64,000 bases of DNA from Ktedonobacteraceae bacterium (GTDB lineage Bacteria; Chloroflexota; Ktedonobacteria; Ktedonobacterales; Ktedonobacteraceae), in NCBI GenBank assembly GCA_035653615.1, contig DASRBN010000006.1, positions 24,442 through 88,441 of the forward strand, written 5' to 3'. Position numbers and translations under genes: made by a program. Below are positions 23,726-32,415 of this stretch, piece after piece (the first letter of the stretch is position 1; every line of letters starts with the position of its first letter). The notes beneath the pieces were generated by a model, which searched no databases, had not been told where the DNA came from, and was given only the letters and a program-made list of their open reading frames with translations.

Positions 23726-26584
23726 TGAATCCGTAAGAAGAAGGCCAAGTGATCTGGAAAGCGCGACGGCCGCGCGGCGATTACTGACACTGAGCTTGCG
23801 GTAGACGTTGATCGTATGGACCTTGACTGTTCCGGCGGAGATCACCAGTTCGCGCGCGATCTCCTTATTGGTGAGGTCCTTGCCGAGCAAGCGTAGGATT
23901 TGCAGCTCGCGGCCGGTCAAGGGTTCCAGGCCTTCTTGCCATAGCAGCGCTTGCTTTGCATCTGCCGGTGGACTCGCGGAGCTTATCGCCACCAGGAGGT
24001 CTTGCAGGTAGGCATCTAGCTGTCTCTCACTTGCCTGCCCGGCCTTTCTGCGCTTGCGCAATGCTTGTAGCAATCTGGCCAACTGCGGCAAATCGGCAAA
24101 CGTGCGGATAAACCGTCCGGGATAGGCGAGTGCGATGGCATGTTCAAGCACCTCCAGCGCTTCAGTCATGCGATTCTCCAGGTGGTAAGCCAGCGCTTGC
24201 AAGGCTAAGACCTGGATCGTCTTGCGCGTGTTATGAAGGGATTCGAGATGGCACAGCAGTGTAGAGAGGAGTTTTTGCCCTTGTCTGACACTATGTTCAT
24301 CGTTCCTGGCAAGCAGCAATTGAGCCTTTGTGATAGTGGGCTCCTCAATTGAAATCATGAGACCTTGTATTGATAGCTCACCTACCATCTCTATCCATTG
24401 CTCTGCCGGCTCCATCTCGTCCTGTAACAGCGCCAGGTGCCCGCGAAACGAATAGGCCCTTATAAGAGCGCAAATATCGTTCTGTCCCTGGAGTGATTCG
24501 AGCAAGGCATCCGTTGTTTCCCTGGCCTGGCTGCTCAACCCCTGAGCCTGGTAGACGGATGCTAAGCCATAAATAGCCTCCCGTACTACCCAATAGTGCG
24601 CGTGTTGCCAGTTGGCAGCCACGGCTGAGAAGTGGTGCGCCGCGCTATCTAGCCGATTCCATTCATACTGCGCGCAGCCAAGCAACCAGCGGGCCTGGTA
24701 CCGGCTTATTGGCAAATTGGCTTCCTCGCTAAGCCGCAACAAATGCCGCGCGATTTGTTCCATCTGTTGAAGTTTGCCCGCATTCAGATACAGAAACGCC
24801 TGAGCAGAGAGCAAACGAGCAGAGCCGGGAAGATTGGACGATAGTGCTTTCAGGGCTTTATCGAGTTCAAGGTGGGCAACATCTCCATGCCCGCTGAGCT
24901 GGCTTGAAAGCGCCTGGTAATCCAGCGCCAGGTTCGCTAAATAGATCTCATCTGGTGTTATCCATTTCAGCGCGGAGCGAGCGCTCTTCAGACTGGCTTG
25001 TGCCTGTCCTGTGGCGTACTCGATGTGGCTCCATACGAGCGCAATCAGCGCATACAGGGCCTTGCATTGTGCATCATTCGTATGTACGGGATTGTTGTCG
25101 CGTCTTTCCAGGAGGTGTTCAGCAGCAGTCAACAAGGTTGGGATAGGTTCGACCTGTCCATGCATTGCCAGCATCCAGGCTCTGGCGACAAGCAGACCAG
25201 GGCTATCCTTGATGCATGGTGCCGGAAGTAGCTGAAGCCAGTGTTCCAGTTGCTCCCACCGCTCTTGCTCCATGGCAGAAAGAAATTGTGTCTCCACCAC
25301 ATGTGCCGCCTCCGTTGGGTTTTCCGCGGCAAGCGCATGCCGGATGGCCTCATCAATCTGTCCATGCGCGGCATACCAGGCGCTTGCTCGCAGGTGAAGT
25401 GCCGCGATCTCCTCTTTGGTGAATTGCTCCTGCACTCGTTGCTCCAGGAAACGCTTGAACAGGGGATGAAAACGATACCACCCCTGTGGCTCATCGAGTG
25501 GGACGATGAACACTTTCGCACGCTCGAAGCAGTCCAGGTATGCTTGCCTGGTAAGGTGAGGATCAGTATCATCACTATCGAGGGTTGCCTCACATAAGGA
25601 AACGCAGAACTGGTCGAGAATCGACACCTTCACGAGAAAGTTCTGAATGAGGGGAATTTGCCGGGCCAGAAAATCTTCCAGCAGGTACGTGTTCATAGAA
25701 CAGTCGGGGTTGTTGCGGAGATGTTCCACGCATGCCACGCGATCAGAGGCGCTATGCAGCGAAAGCGCCGCCTGTCGCAGCATGGCAATCCAACCCTCGG
25801 TCTCTTCCTCGAGTATCTCCGCGACCTCGCGGCATAGATCCGCTCCAAGGATGCGTGTGAGAAAATCCAGGGTCTCATCGTGCGTAAAGCGCAGGATGGT
25901 GCTGTGAAGTTCGTTGAGTTGCCCCTGAGAACGCCACCTGGCAAGCGGAAAAGGCAACTCGGAGCGTGTGGCCAGCACCAGATGCACCTGGGAAGGCATG
26001 TACCTGATCAGTGCATCGAGCAAGGCATGGATCGGGCTATGATGAATGGTATGATAATTGTCCAACACCAGGATCAAGTCTTCAGGTAACTCGGCCAGGT
26101 CGTTGATGAGCAGGGTTGCTGCGCGATCTGGTGTTGGGAGCGACGATTGCTTGAGAAAGTGAGCCATCGCCTGGCAAGCGCCAGGAAAGACAGTTTGGAG
26201 GGCGGCGACGAGATAATGCAAGAAGATGAGGAGTTCGTTGTCGTTTTCATCCAGGGAAAGCCAGGCGTTATGGAAGCTGCTTGTCTTCAACCACTCGACC
26301 AGGAGTGTTGTCTTGCCAAAGCCGGCAGGAGCGCAGAGCAAGGTTGCTTTTCCGCCCAACCCCGCATTGAGGTGCTCGATCAAACGGGAACGAGAGACCG
26401 TGTCAGCGCAGGCGCGTGGCAGGGAGAGCTTGGATCGTATCAAAGGTCTGGGAGTACCAATACCGGCCGGGGTATGCTGTTCTAGCCGGTCGCGCCTTCT
26501 GGTAGTCCCGGTGATACCCGGATCAACACCTATCTCAGACCGGTGTAATCGCCTGCTATTCACGCTTGCGCTAGTTTGATACAT
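23723..26584 (-). CDS. MalT-like (LAL-type) LuxR-family regulator
   Basis: About 953 aa. An N-terminal STAND ATPase has Walker A LLCAPAGFGKTTLLVEWLK near residue 55 and Walker B DLILVLDNYHTIHHS near 145. A long TPR-type helical region follows. The C-terminal LuxR helix-turn-helix reads PLTGRELQILRLLGKDLTNK, then EIARELVISAGTVKVHTINV. Members of this family bind an inducer (maltotriose in MalT), oligomerise on ATP and activate sugar or natural-product genes. ATG at 26584 has AGGGG upstream. It is in line with, and 98 bp after, the BTAD gene. Confidence 0.93.
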   Translation of the reverse strand: MYQTSASVNSRRLHRSEIGVDPGITGTTRRRDRLEQHTPAGIGTPRPLIRSKLSLPRACADTVSRSRLIEHLNAGLGGKATLLCAPAGFGKTTLLVEWLKTSSFHNAWLSLDENDNELLIFLHYLVAALQTVFPGACQAMAHFLKQSSLPTPDRAATLLINDLAELPEDLILVLDNYHTIHHSPIHALLDALIRYMPSQVHLVLATRSELPFPLARWRSQGQLNELHSTILRFTHDETLDFLTRILGADLCREVAEILEEETEGWIAMLRQAALSLHSASDRVACVEHLRNNPDCSMNTYLLEDFLARQIPLIQNFLVKVSILDQFCVSLCEATLDSDDTDPHLTRQAYLDCFERAKVFIVPLDEPQGWYRFHPLFKRFLEQRVQEQFTKEEIAALHLRASAWYAAHGQIDEAIRHALAAENPTEAAHVVETQFLSAMEQERWEQLEHWLQLLPAPCIKDSPGLLVARAWMLAMHGQVEPIPTLLTAAEHLLERRDNNPVHTNDAQCKALYALIALVWSHIEYATGQAQASLKSARSALKWITPDEIYLANLALDYQALSSQLSGHGDVAHLELDKALKALSSNLPGSARLLSAQAFLYLNAGKLQQMEQIARHLLRLSEEANLPISRYQARWLLGCAQYEWNRLDSAAHHFSAVAANWQHAHYWVVREAIYGLASVYQAQGLSSQARETTDALLESLQGQNDICALIRAYSFRGHLALLQDEMEPAEQWIEMVGELSIQGLMISIEEPTITKAQLLLARNDEHSVRQGQKLLSTLLCHLESLHNTRKTIQVLALQALAYHLENRMTEALEVLEHAIALAYPGRFIRTFADLPQLARLLQALRKRRKAGQASERQLDAYLQDLLVAISSASPPADAKQALLWQEGLEPLTGRELQILRLLGKDLTNKEIARELVISAGTVKVHTINVYRKLSVSNRRAAVALSRSLGLLLTDS

Positions 26585-26681
26585 AAGCAGAAGCCCCTGA
26601 TGTACCTTTGACGGATTCGGTTTTGGCAGCTCTACTACTGCCACCAGAGGCGGCAGGGGCCGGATCATTTTCCTTAGCCCG

Positions 26682-28910
26682 TTAGGGGATTGAAATCAAT
26701 CGTTCTTCTCTTTGCTGTTGCCGGACTATTGCTGCCTCTTCTGTAGACAGCAACGCGCCGGCACGTTGCTGCAAGATGTGGCGGCGCGCCTCGCCCAATT
26801 CGGAGGAGATCACAGCGCGAATGAGTTGATTTGCGCAATGGTAGCTTCCCATGTGGTCTCCTGTGCCATTCTCCTGGCGCAGTATTCCGCTGCCAAGAGC
26901 CTCCTCCAGCGCTTGAATGCCTGTTTGCGCTTCCATCTGGGCGACCTGCCACAGGTAGTAGGCGCTGGCTCGAAAATCGAGGACGACACTTGCCATGACC
27001 AGCTGGCGCGCGAATGGTGTGAGTTTCGTCAGGCGTGCCAGGATCGTCGCGCGCACCGGGGCCGCTACCAGTTCGTGCCGGGGCTGTTGTTCCAGGAGTG
27101 CGGGCATCTTTTCCATGTCCGGCATGAGCCGCCACGAGCCACCGGGCGCCAGGCGTGGAATGAACCACTGCCGCTCGCGCAAGAGTTTCAGCGTTTCCAG
27201 CAGGAAAAAAGGGTGCCCCTCGGTCAACTCAAACAGGAAGTTGCTCAACCTGCTCAGGTACGGTTTCCAGGTGGACTGTTCCTGCTGTCCCGGAGGAGCG
27301 GATCGATTCAGATCGTTCTCAGGCCGTTCCGCTGTCCGGTTGGTGCCGGCTTCCTCCTGTCCGATGAGGGTTGCGAGGAGTTGGAAGGTCTCGGCTTGAC
27401 TGAGTCGCTGCAAGACCAGTTGGGTGAACGATAGATCGCGGCCCAGGTTGGCCAGCTGGGCGGCGAGGTGCGAGTTGAGCGCCAGGTCTTCGCTGCGTAC
27501 TGTGCCCAACAGCAGGGCCGGAGTATGATGTTTCTTCCAGTAGTGGGCCAGGTAGCGCAGCAGGTCGAGGGAGGCTTCATCGGCCCATTGCAGGTCGTCC
27601 AGCATCAACACCAACGGTGCGCGTTGCGCCAGGGCGTCAAAGAGGCGAGCAACAGCTTCAAACAGGCGGATATTGGTGGTAAACGTATCCTCACCAGGGA
27701 GTGGTAGGTCGGGATAGCGCACGCGTAGATCTGGCAGGAGACGGGTCAATTCGGCCAGCCAGAGGTCGTCCAACAGGTCCTCCGGGGCGTTTTCCTCTTC
27801 CAGCCGCCCCTGTATCGCCTCGACGAGTGGTTGATAGGGTAAGCTGACGCCGGCTTCAAAGGCCTGCCCGCTCAATACATCCGCGCCCTGAACCCGGGCC
27901 CAGGCCATAAACTCGCCGGCCAGTCGTGTTTTCCCGATGCCGGTTTCACCTACCAGCAGCACGGCCTGGGGTGACCCTTGCTGTGCCTGCTGAAATCTGG
28001 CGGCGAGCTGGTTGATGGAGGCGGTTCGTCCAACGAGCGGAGCGGTCAAATCGCCTGGTGGCCGTCCCTGGGTGATGCCGGCCGCGCGATGCGCGGAAGG
28101 GCGAGAGGCGTTGGGATTATGAGCCTGGGCTGCGCGGATTCGCTCGGCCAGGGTGACGGTTTGTGGAGAAGGTTTCACATCTAGCTCATCGGCCAGGCGT
28201 TCCCGGCAGGTAGCATAGACCTGCCAGGCGGCGCCTGGATCGCCTCGTGCCAGGTGCAGGCGCATCAGGCGGCGATAGGCCTCTTCCTGCAGGGGATCGA
28301 GGGCGAGCCAGCGGGTGAGGATGGCGCTGGCCTGCTCATGCTCCAGAGAAGCTTCGTGCCAGGATGAGAGCCGGTCGAAGAGTAGCTGCAGGCGCACCTG
28401 CCACTGGTACTGCTGCAATTGGACCCATTTGTCAAAAGGCGTTTCCTCACGCAACCAGAAGCCGTCGAGGAAAGGTCCGCGTACCAGGGAAAGAACGTGC
28501 TGCCACTGAGCGATCAAGGGAGCGCGCTGCTCCTCTGGCGGAAGCGTGGAGATCTCCTGAGCCTGGTGGTAGGCTTGCTGTACGAGGTCGAGGTCTAACT
28601 CCATTGGCGCATGCGGGTTCAAGCTGACCAGGTCAGGTGCGCTCAGTAAATGGTAGTGCGCATCAGGCGAGGCGTCGTTGTCATTAAGCAGGTTGCGCAA
28701 CAGTGCCAGGGCATTGCGCAAGGCGTTGCGGGCATCGTGGGGTTCACTGTCGGGCCACAGGAACGCGGCGAGCTTGCTGCGCGGCTGCATCCCACCTTCT
28801 ACTGCCAGGTAGAAAAGCAATGCTTGCGCTTTGCGTAGGGAAAAGGTGAGACGACTGCCGTTGTGAAAGACTTCTGGGGCGCCGAGGGTAGAGAGACGTA
28901 ATAGACTCAT
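26682..28910 (-). CDS. BTAD/SARP-type regulator with ATPase domain, lacking a TPR tail
   Basis: 742 aa. It starts with an OmpR-like DNA-binding domain (LRLSTLGAPEVFHNGSRLTF, RKAQALLFYLAV, FLWPDSEPHDARNALRNAL), then the BTAD helical domain (to about residue 250, DELDVKPSPQT), then an AAA/STAND ATPase with Walker A VLLVGETGIGKTRLAGEFM (about 310) and Walker B LVLMLDDLQWADEASLDLLR (about 430). Relatives usually continue for several hundred residues as TPR repeats; this one stops soon after the ATPase (LLSTEEAAIVRQQQREERLI). The loss may be functional or a truncation. The MalT-like gene follows on the same strand and supplies a TPR region of its own. Confidence 0.87.
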   Translation of the reverse strand: MSLLRLSTLGAPEVFHNGSRLTFSLRKAQALLFYLAVEGGMQPRSKLAAFLWPDSEPHDARNALRNALALLRNLLNDNDASPDAHYHLLSAPDLVSLNPHAPMELDLDLVQQAYHQAQEISTLPPEEQRAPLIAQWQHVLSLVRGPFLDGFWLREETPFDKWVQLQQYQWQVRLQLLFDRLSSWHEASLEHEQASAILTRWLALDPLQEEAYRRLMRLHLARGDPGAAWQVYATCRERLADELDVKPSPQTVTLAERIRAAQAHNPNASRPSAHRAAGITQGRPPGDLTAPLVGRTASINQLAARFQQAQQGSPQAVLLVGETGIGKTRLAGEFMAWARVQGADVLSGQAFEAGVSLPYQPLVEAIQGRLEEENAPEDLLDDLWLAELTRLLPDLRVRYPDLPLPGEDTFTTNIRLFEAVARLFDALAQRAPLVLMLDDLQWADEASLDLLRYLAHYWKKHHTPALLLGTVRSEDLALNSHLAAQLANLGRDLSFTQLVLQRLSQAETFQLLATLIGQEEAGTNRTAERPENDLNRSAPPGQQEQSTWKPYLSRLSNFLFELTEGHPFFLLETLKLLRERQWFIPRLAPGGSWRLMPDMEKMPALLEQQPRHELVAAPVRATILARLTKLTPFARQLVMASVVLDFRASAYYLWQVAQMEAQTGIQALEEALGSGILRQENGTGDHMGSYHCANQLIRAVISSELGEARRHILQQRAGALLSTEEAAIVRQQQREERLISIP

Positions 28911-29786
28911 AACAATTCCTCTTCCTTATTATCCAGGCCAATGGATGGAACGAAACGGTGCTCGACTTCCTGAGTTGCGCACCTCAAAACCAGAAACAGG
29001 TAGCGGCGGAGGCGATAGCGCGTGAGCTTTGATGCGATTCGCGCAACAAGAAACGGCCTACCATAACCTGACCTGCACCTTTCTCTCTATCTTTAATAGT
29101 AAGAAACTGCGATGTTCATGTCATTGCCAATAGGGTGCATTCTTATGCTAGCCTTTTGGACTAGACACAAAGAATCAGGGCGTAATGGAGTCCGTGCGAG
29201 TGGAATATGTATACACGATTTCTGCCCGAATTATGGTCAGATAGTGACTTTGATAGAAGCACGAACATTGAGTATCTCTGCTGAACAGGACGTTTTCGTT
29301 ACTCTACAGAAGATAACAAGTTCGTTTGTGATGAAAATGTGAGGTCGGATAGATGCTCGCTTCTCTCTTGTCAAGTCCATTGTCGTGTGCCTTTATATCG
29401 TACAGTTTTTCGCGCTCGCTCGTTCTGATGGGGCTTGCCCCGGCAGTTCCTGGCATGTAATGCCGTGAAGCCTGCTGAGGGAAAGATTACCCTTGCAAAT
29501 GCGGATGTAATTGCTTATGCTGGTGATGTGAGTGGGAAGAACGTCTATCCGGTCTACTGCTAGACAAAGCGAGACCAGGAACGTTATAAAAACGAAGTTC
29601 AATACGTTGAAAGTGCTTCTCACCTCTCGTATTTTGTCATATGGCTTGTGCCTGCCTGGCAAGGGTAGTACGGCCTGCTTCACGAGCAGTGGGAACGACA
29701 TGCAGGTGGGATGATGAGATACAGAGCCAGAGGATCAGTTTGTGTTCAATCTTTGGAGAAATCGTTCTCCAGGAGGGAGCGTTAAG
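28911..29786. other. 876-bp gap between divergent regulator operons, no gene assigned
   Basis: Short open frames exist on both strands (for example plus 29112-29342 and minus 29393-29701) but show no ribosome-binding site or recognisable composition. The region is more AT-rich than its surroundings. It presumably carries the divergent promoters for the BTAD gene (left) and the response-regulator pair (right). None of the triple-repeat boxes was found here. Confidence 0.5.
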
Positions 29787-30431
29787 ATGACGATTCAAGT
29801 GCTCATCGTTGATGACCATCCCATTTTTCGTGAAGGACTACGCCGGGCTATTGAGCAGGATCCGGCGTTCCGTGTGCTGGCAGAGGCAGCGACAGGTACG
29901 GAAGCGATCAAACTGGCGCAGGAATTGCGACCGGATGTGGTGCTGATGGACCTGAACTTGCCGGATCAGGATGGGGTCAACGCGACGGCGGTCATGCGTC
30001 GTGAACTGCCACAAACCGAGGTGGTGGTGCTGACAGGGATGCTTAATCCCACAGCGATTACGCAGGCCATGCAGGCCGGGGCAAATGGTTACTTATATAA
30101 GGATACACGGGCCAGTGAGATACGGGCGGCAATCGAGGACGCTGTAGAGGGGCGAGTGCATCTGTCCCCAAGGGTGACCGAGCTGCTGGTGAACCAGATG
30201 CGTCCTACCGGCCGCCAGGAACCGCTCACCGAACGCGAACGGGAGGTGTTGCAGTTGCTCGCTCGGGGCGCTTCAAATAAAGAGATTATGCAGACGCTAC
30301 AGATCGCGGAGGCTACTGTGAAGGCTCATGTGCGTAGCATCCTTTCCAAGCTGGGAGTGCAAAGTCGAACGCAGGCGATTCTGGTTGCCATGCGTCTCGG
30401 TCTGGTTACAGCCCCTTCCTCTGTGCGATAG
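29787..30431 (+). CDS. NarL/FixJ-family response regulator 1
   Basis: 214 aa. Receiver domain: VLIVDDHPIFREGLRRAI, phospho-acceptor Asp in VVLMDLNLPDQDG (about 54), switch Thr in VVVLTGML and Lys in GYLYKDTRASE. LuxR-type output: PLTEREREVLQLLARGASNK, then EIMQTLQIAEATVKAHVRSI. All key residues for phosphorylation are present. CAGGAGGGAG lies before the ATG at 29787. No kinase is adjacent on this strand; the nearest is the phytochrome-like kinase at 32391-34124. A close paralog follows 35 bp downstream. Confidence 0.95.
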   Translation: MTIQVLIVDDHPIFREGLRRAIEQDPAFRVLAEAATGTEAIKLAQELRPDVVLMDLNLPDQDGVNATAVMRRELPQTEVVVLTGMLNPTAITQAMQAGANGYLYKDTRASEIRAAIEDAVEGRVHLSPRVTELLVNQMRPTGRQEPLTEREREVLQLLARGASNKEIMQTLQIAEATVKAHVRSILSKLGVQSRTQAILVAMRLGLVTAPSSVR

Positions 30432-30466
30432 CTTGTGCCTGAAGACATGCTCAAGAAAGGGCTGAA

Positions 30467-31108
30467 ATGGCAATAAGCATTCTCATTGTTGATGATTACC
30501 CCCTTGCCCGTGTGGGACTGCGGCAGATTCTTGAGCGAAATCCAGCATTCCGCGTGCTCGGGGAGGCGGCAACGGGTTCGGAAGCGATCCAGCAGGCTCA
30601 GCTGTTGCGACCAGACGTAGTGCTGATGGACATAAACCTGCCGGATCAGGACGGGATCAGCGTCACCGCCACTGTCTGTCGTCTGCTGCCGAATACCCGG
30701 GTGGTGGCGCTTGCAGAAGAACCCAATCTCACGTTACTCAATCGGGCCGTGCAGACAGGAGTCGGTGGTTACCTCCTCAAAGAGGCGCCGGTCACTGAGA
30801 TTTATATGGCGATCCAGGATGTCATGGAAGGGCGTATCCATCTCTCTCCTCGGGTCACTAAGATGCTGATCGGTCAGACGCAGCTATCAGCTACCCTTGA
30901 ACCCCTTACCGGGCGCGAACAGGAGGTGTTGCAGTTACTGGCGCGCGGCGCTTCAAATAAAGAGGTGATGCAAGCCCTCCAGATCACCGAAGCCACCGTT
31001 AAAGCTCATATCCGCCATGTCTTTTCCAAACTTGGTGCTGAGAGCCGAACGCAGGCCATACTGGTGGCCATGCGTCTGGGCCTCCTCATGGCGTTCTTCC
31101 CTGGGTAA
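30467..31108 (+). CDS. NarL/FixJ-family response regulator 2 with altered switch residue
   Basis: 213 aa, tandem paralog of the preceding gene (roughly 60% identical by eye). The acidic pair, the phospho-acceptor in VVLMDINLPDQDG and the Lys in GYLLKEAPVTE are kept. The conserved switch Thr/Ser is Ala (VVALAEEP), which in this family usually weakens the link between phosphorylation and output. The DNA-binding helix region (ASNKEVMQALQITEATVKAH) is nearly that of paralog 1, so the two may compete for, or heterodimerise on, the same sites (inference). They are probably co-transcribed. Confidence 0.95.
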   Translation: MAISILIVDDYPLARVGLRQILERNPAFRVLGEAATGSEAIQQAQLLRPDVVLMDINLPDQDGISVTATVCRLLPNTRVVALAEEPNLTLLNRAVQTGVGGYLLKEAPVTEIYMAIQDVMEGRIHLSPRVTKMLIGQTQLSATLEPLTGREQEVLQLLARGASNKEVMQALQITEATVKAHIRHVFSKLGAESRTQAILVAMRLGLLMAFFPG

Positions 31109-31136
31109 CGCGCATTGAGTGACCGGCTCCCTGCAT

Positions 31137-31496
31137 TTATTGTCCTTCCGGGTTGTCGGAACCTCCGTTGGAACTTCCCCGCTGATCGCTCTGGCTAGAA
31201 GTGGCCATATTGCTCAGAGCCTGCCCGAGGGCGGGGGTAAGAGCTTCCGCTAATACCGGGGCAAGAGCCTCGGCGATCACCGGGGCAAGAGCCGCGACAA
31301 GCATAGTTTTTTCATAGGGTGATGCTTGCTCCATGCTCTGGGCCACCATCTTCACCAGTGTTTGCGCTAAAGCGGGAGTAGCGGCTTGTTCCGACTGCGT
31401 TTCTCCTTTCAAATTCCAACTGCTCCCCATCAGTTCCTTTATGAGTGAATTGTATTCTGTATCCTGGTTGGTTGCTTGTCCAGCATTGGTCGTCAT
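31137..31496 (-). CDS. Small Ala/Gln-rich helical protein, function unknown
   Basis: 119 aa; not recognised. The middle holds an 11-residue-type periodic helix, APVIAEALAPVLAEALTPAL (about residues 72-91), bordered by polar Ser/Gln/Gly-rich tails. The amphipathic repeat suggests self-assembly or surface binding, but no family is evident. AAGGAATG precedes the ATG. It is convergent with response regulator 2 (28 bp between stops) and may be co-transcribed with the 31713 gene, from which a hairpin at 31564-31609 separates it. Confidence 0.65.
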   Translation of the reverse strand: MTTNAGQATNQDTEYNSLIKELMGSSWNLKGETQSEQAATPALAQTLVKMVAQSMEQASPYEKTMLVAALAPVIAEALAPVLAEALTPALGQALSNMATSSQSDQRGSSNGGSDNPEGQ

Positions 31497-31563
31497 GAGG
31501 TCATTCCTTTCACCTTCCTTGCAGGTTGCTCATAGGAGCATAACCCGCAATGGAAGTTCTATG

Positions 31564-31609
31564 GGGCTATCCAGGGTGGCAGATTCCTGCCATAAAACCT
31601 GGATAGCCC
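31564..31609. terminator. Two-tier hairpin
   Basis: A perfect 12-bp outer stem (31564-31575 with 31598-31609) encloses a 6-bp inner stem (31577-31582 with 31587-31592). On the plus strand a pyrimidine run TTTCTCTT follows, so it could stop antisense or read-through transcription from the response-regulator side. On the minus strand no U-run follows, where it would act as an intercistronic hairpin. Confidence 0.6.
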
Positions 31610-31712
31610 TTTCTCTTACGAGGATCACCAAATAGGCGCTCGAAGCCTGGCGAATCCTCAAGAAGCAACAAACGAACGAGGAGGCAGCGCCTCAGCTTTT
31701 CTGACGGACTTG

Positions 31713-32147
31713 CTACTGCCCCTTCTGGCTACACAGCACGGCGGCCACGATCACCGGAGTGATTATCTCCCTGATCTCCTCGTGCTCCTTCCTGCTGGCT
31801 ATTGCATGAGCCACTAGAAATGGAACTATATTCTCGCCTTGCTGACTGCGCTTCATCACGTTCATCAACAAGAACGGAGCAATACCTCCTACTCCCATTT
31901 CTTCGCGGCGATGACTCAGAAGAGCGGCCAGCAGGAGCGGGTGTTGGATACCGCCCTCTTCCCAGCGGCGGCTCAGAAGAGTGGCCAGCAGAAGCGGATG
32001 CTGGATGCCGACCTCTTCGCGTTGACGTGCTACCATGGTGGTGAGCAGAACAGGGAGTATATCCTCGAAAGACTTTTGTCCAAAACCATCCTGCTGTTGT
32101 GCTTGATCTGTTCGTCCGCGAACATCTTCACGGTACGTTGTGGTCAT
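31713..32147 (-). CDS. Repeat-containing small protein, function unknown
   Basis: About 144 aa; not recognised. It is built of degenerate units of about 22 residues: EEVGIQHPLLLATLLSRRW, EEGGIQHPLLLAALLSHRR, EEMGVGGIAPFLLMNVMKR, GENIVPFLVAHAIASRK and EIREIITPVIVAAVL. Each is a hydrophobic helix with a conserved Pro, ending in basic residues. At 16-18 hydrophobic residues these are short for membrane helices and may pack as a solenoid. GGAGAAC lies before the ATG at 32147. Promoter box 7 lies about 225 bp upstream, inside the 3' end of the kinase gene. Confidence 0.68.
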   Translation of the reverse strand: MTTTYREDVRGRTDQAQQQDGFGQKSFEDILPVLLTTMVARQREEVGIQHPLLLATLLSRRWEEGGIQHPLLLAALLSHRREEMGVGGIAPFLLMNVMKRSQQGENIVPFLVAHAIASRKEHEEIREIITPVIVAAVLCSQKGQ

Positions 32148-32372
32148 AATGTTCTCCTTTGTACTATCGTTTGCTAACAACAGATAGAGAAATCTTCTCC
32201 ATCTCCAGCATGTGCATGCTGGCTTCCTTCTCTACAAGAATCGTTCATGCAGAGAGCATGCCTTTCGGGCAGTCACTGCATCTTTCTCAATGCCCTTTTC
32301 ATCATGGGAAAGGGGCTTCGCGGATCAGGATGAGTGCGCTCCAGCAAGCGCTACTTTCCTTTTCCAGTATTC

Positions 32373-32415
32373 AGTGTAAAGGGAAGCCATCTAGAAAGCG
32401 TTATGAGGGGTGTCA
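32373..32415 (-). promoter_or_regulatory. Triple-repeat promoter box 7 (third repeat degenerate)
   Basis: On the complement: TGACA at 32415 and TAACG at 32403 (12 nt apart). The third position at 32392 is AGATG, a poor match. TACACT at 32378-32373 is at exactly the expected 14-nt offset. It overlaps the end of the kinase gene and would drive the 31713-32147 gene. Confidence 0.5.

Noticed and set aside
29393..29701. 102-aa minus-strand ORF in the regulator gap
   Set aside because: No ribosome-binding site, no homologous pattern, odd composition; left as an unassigned gap.
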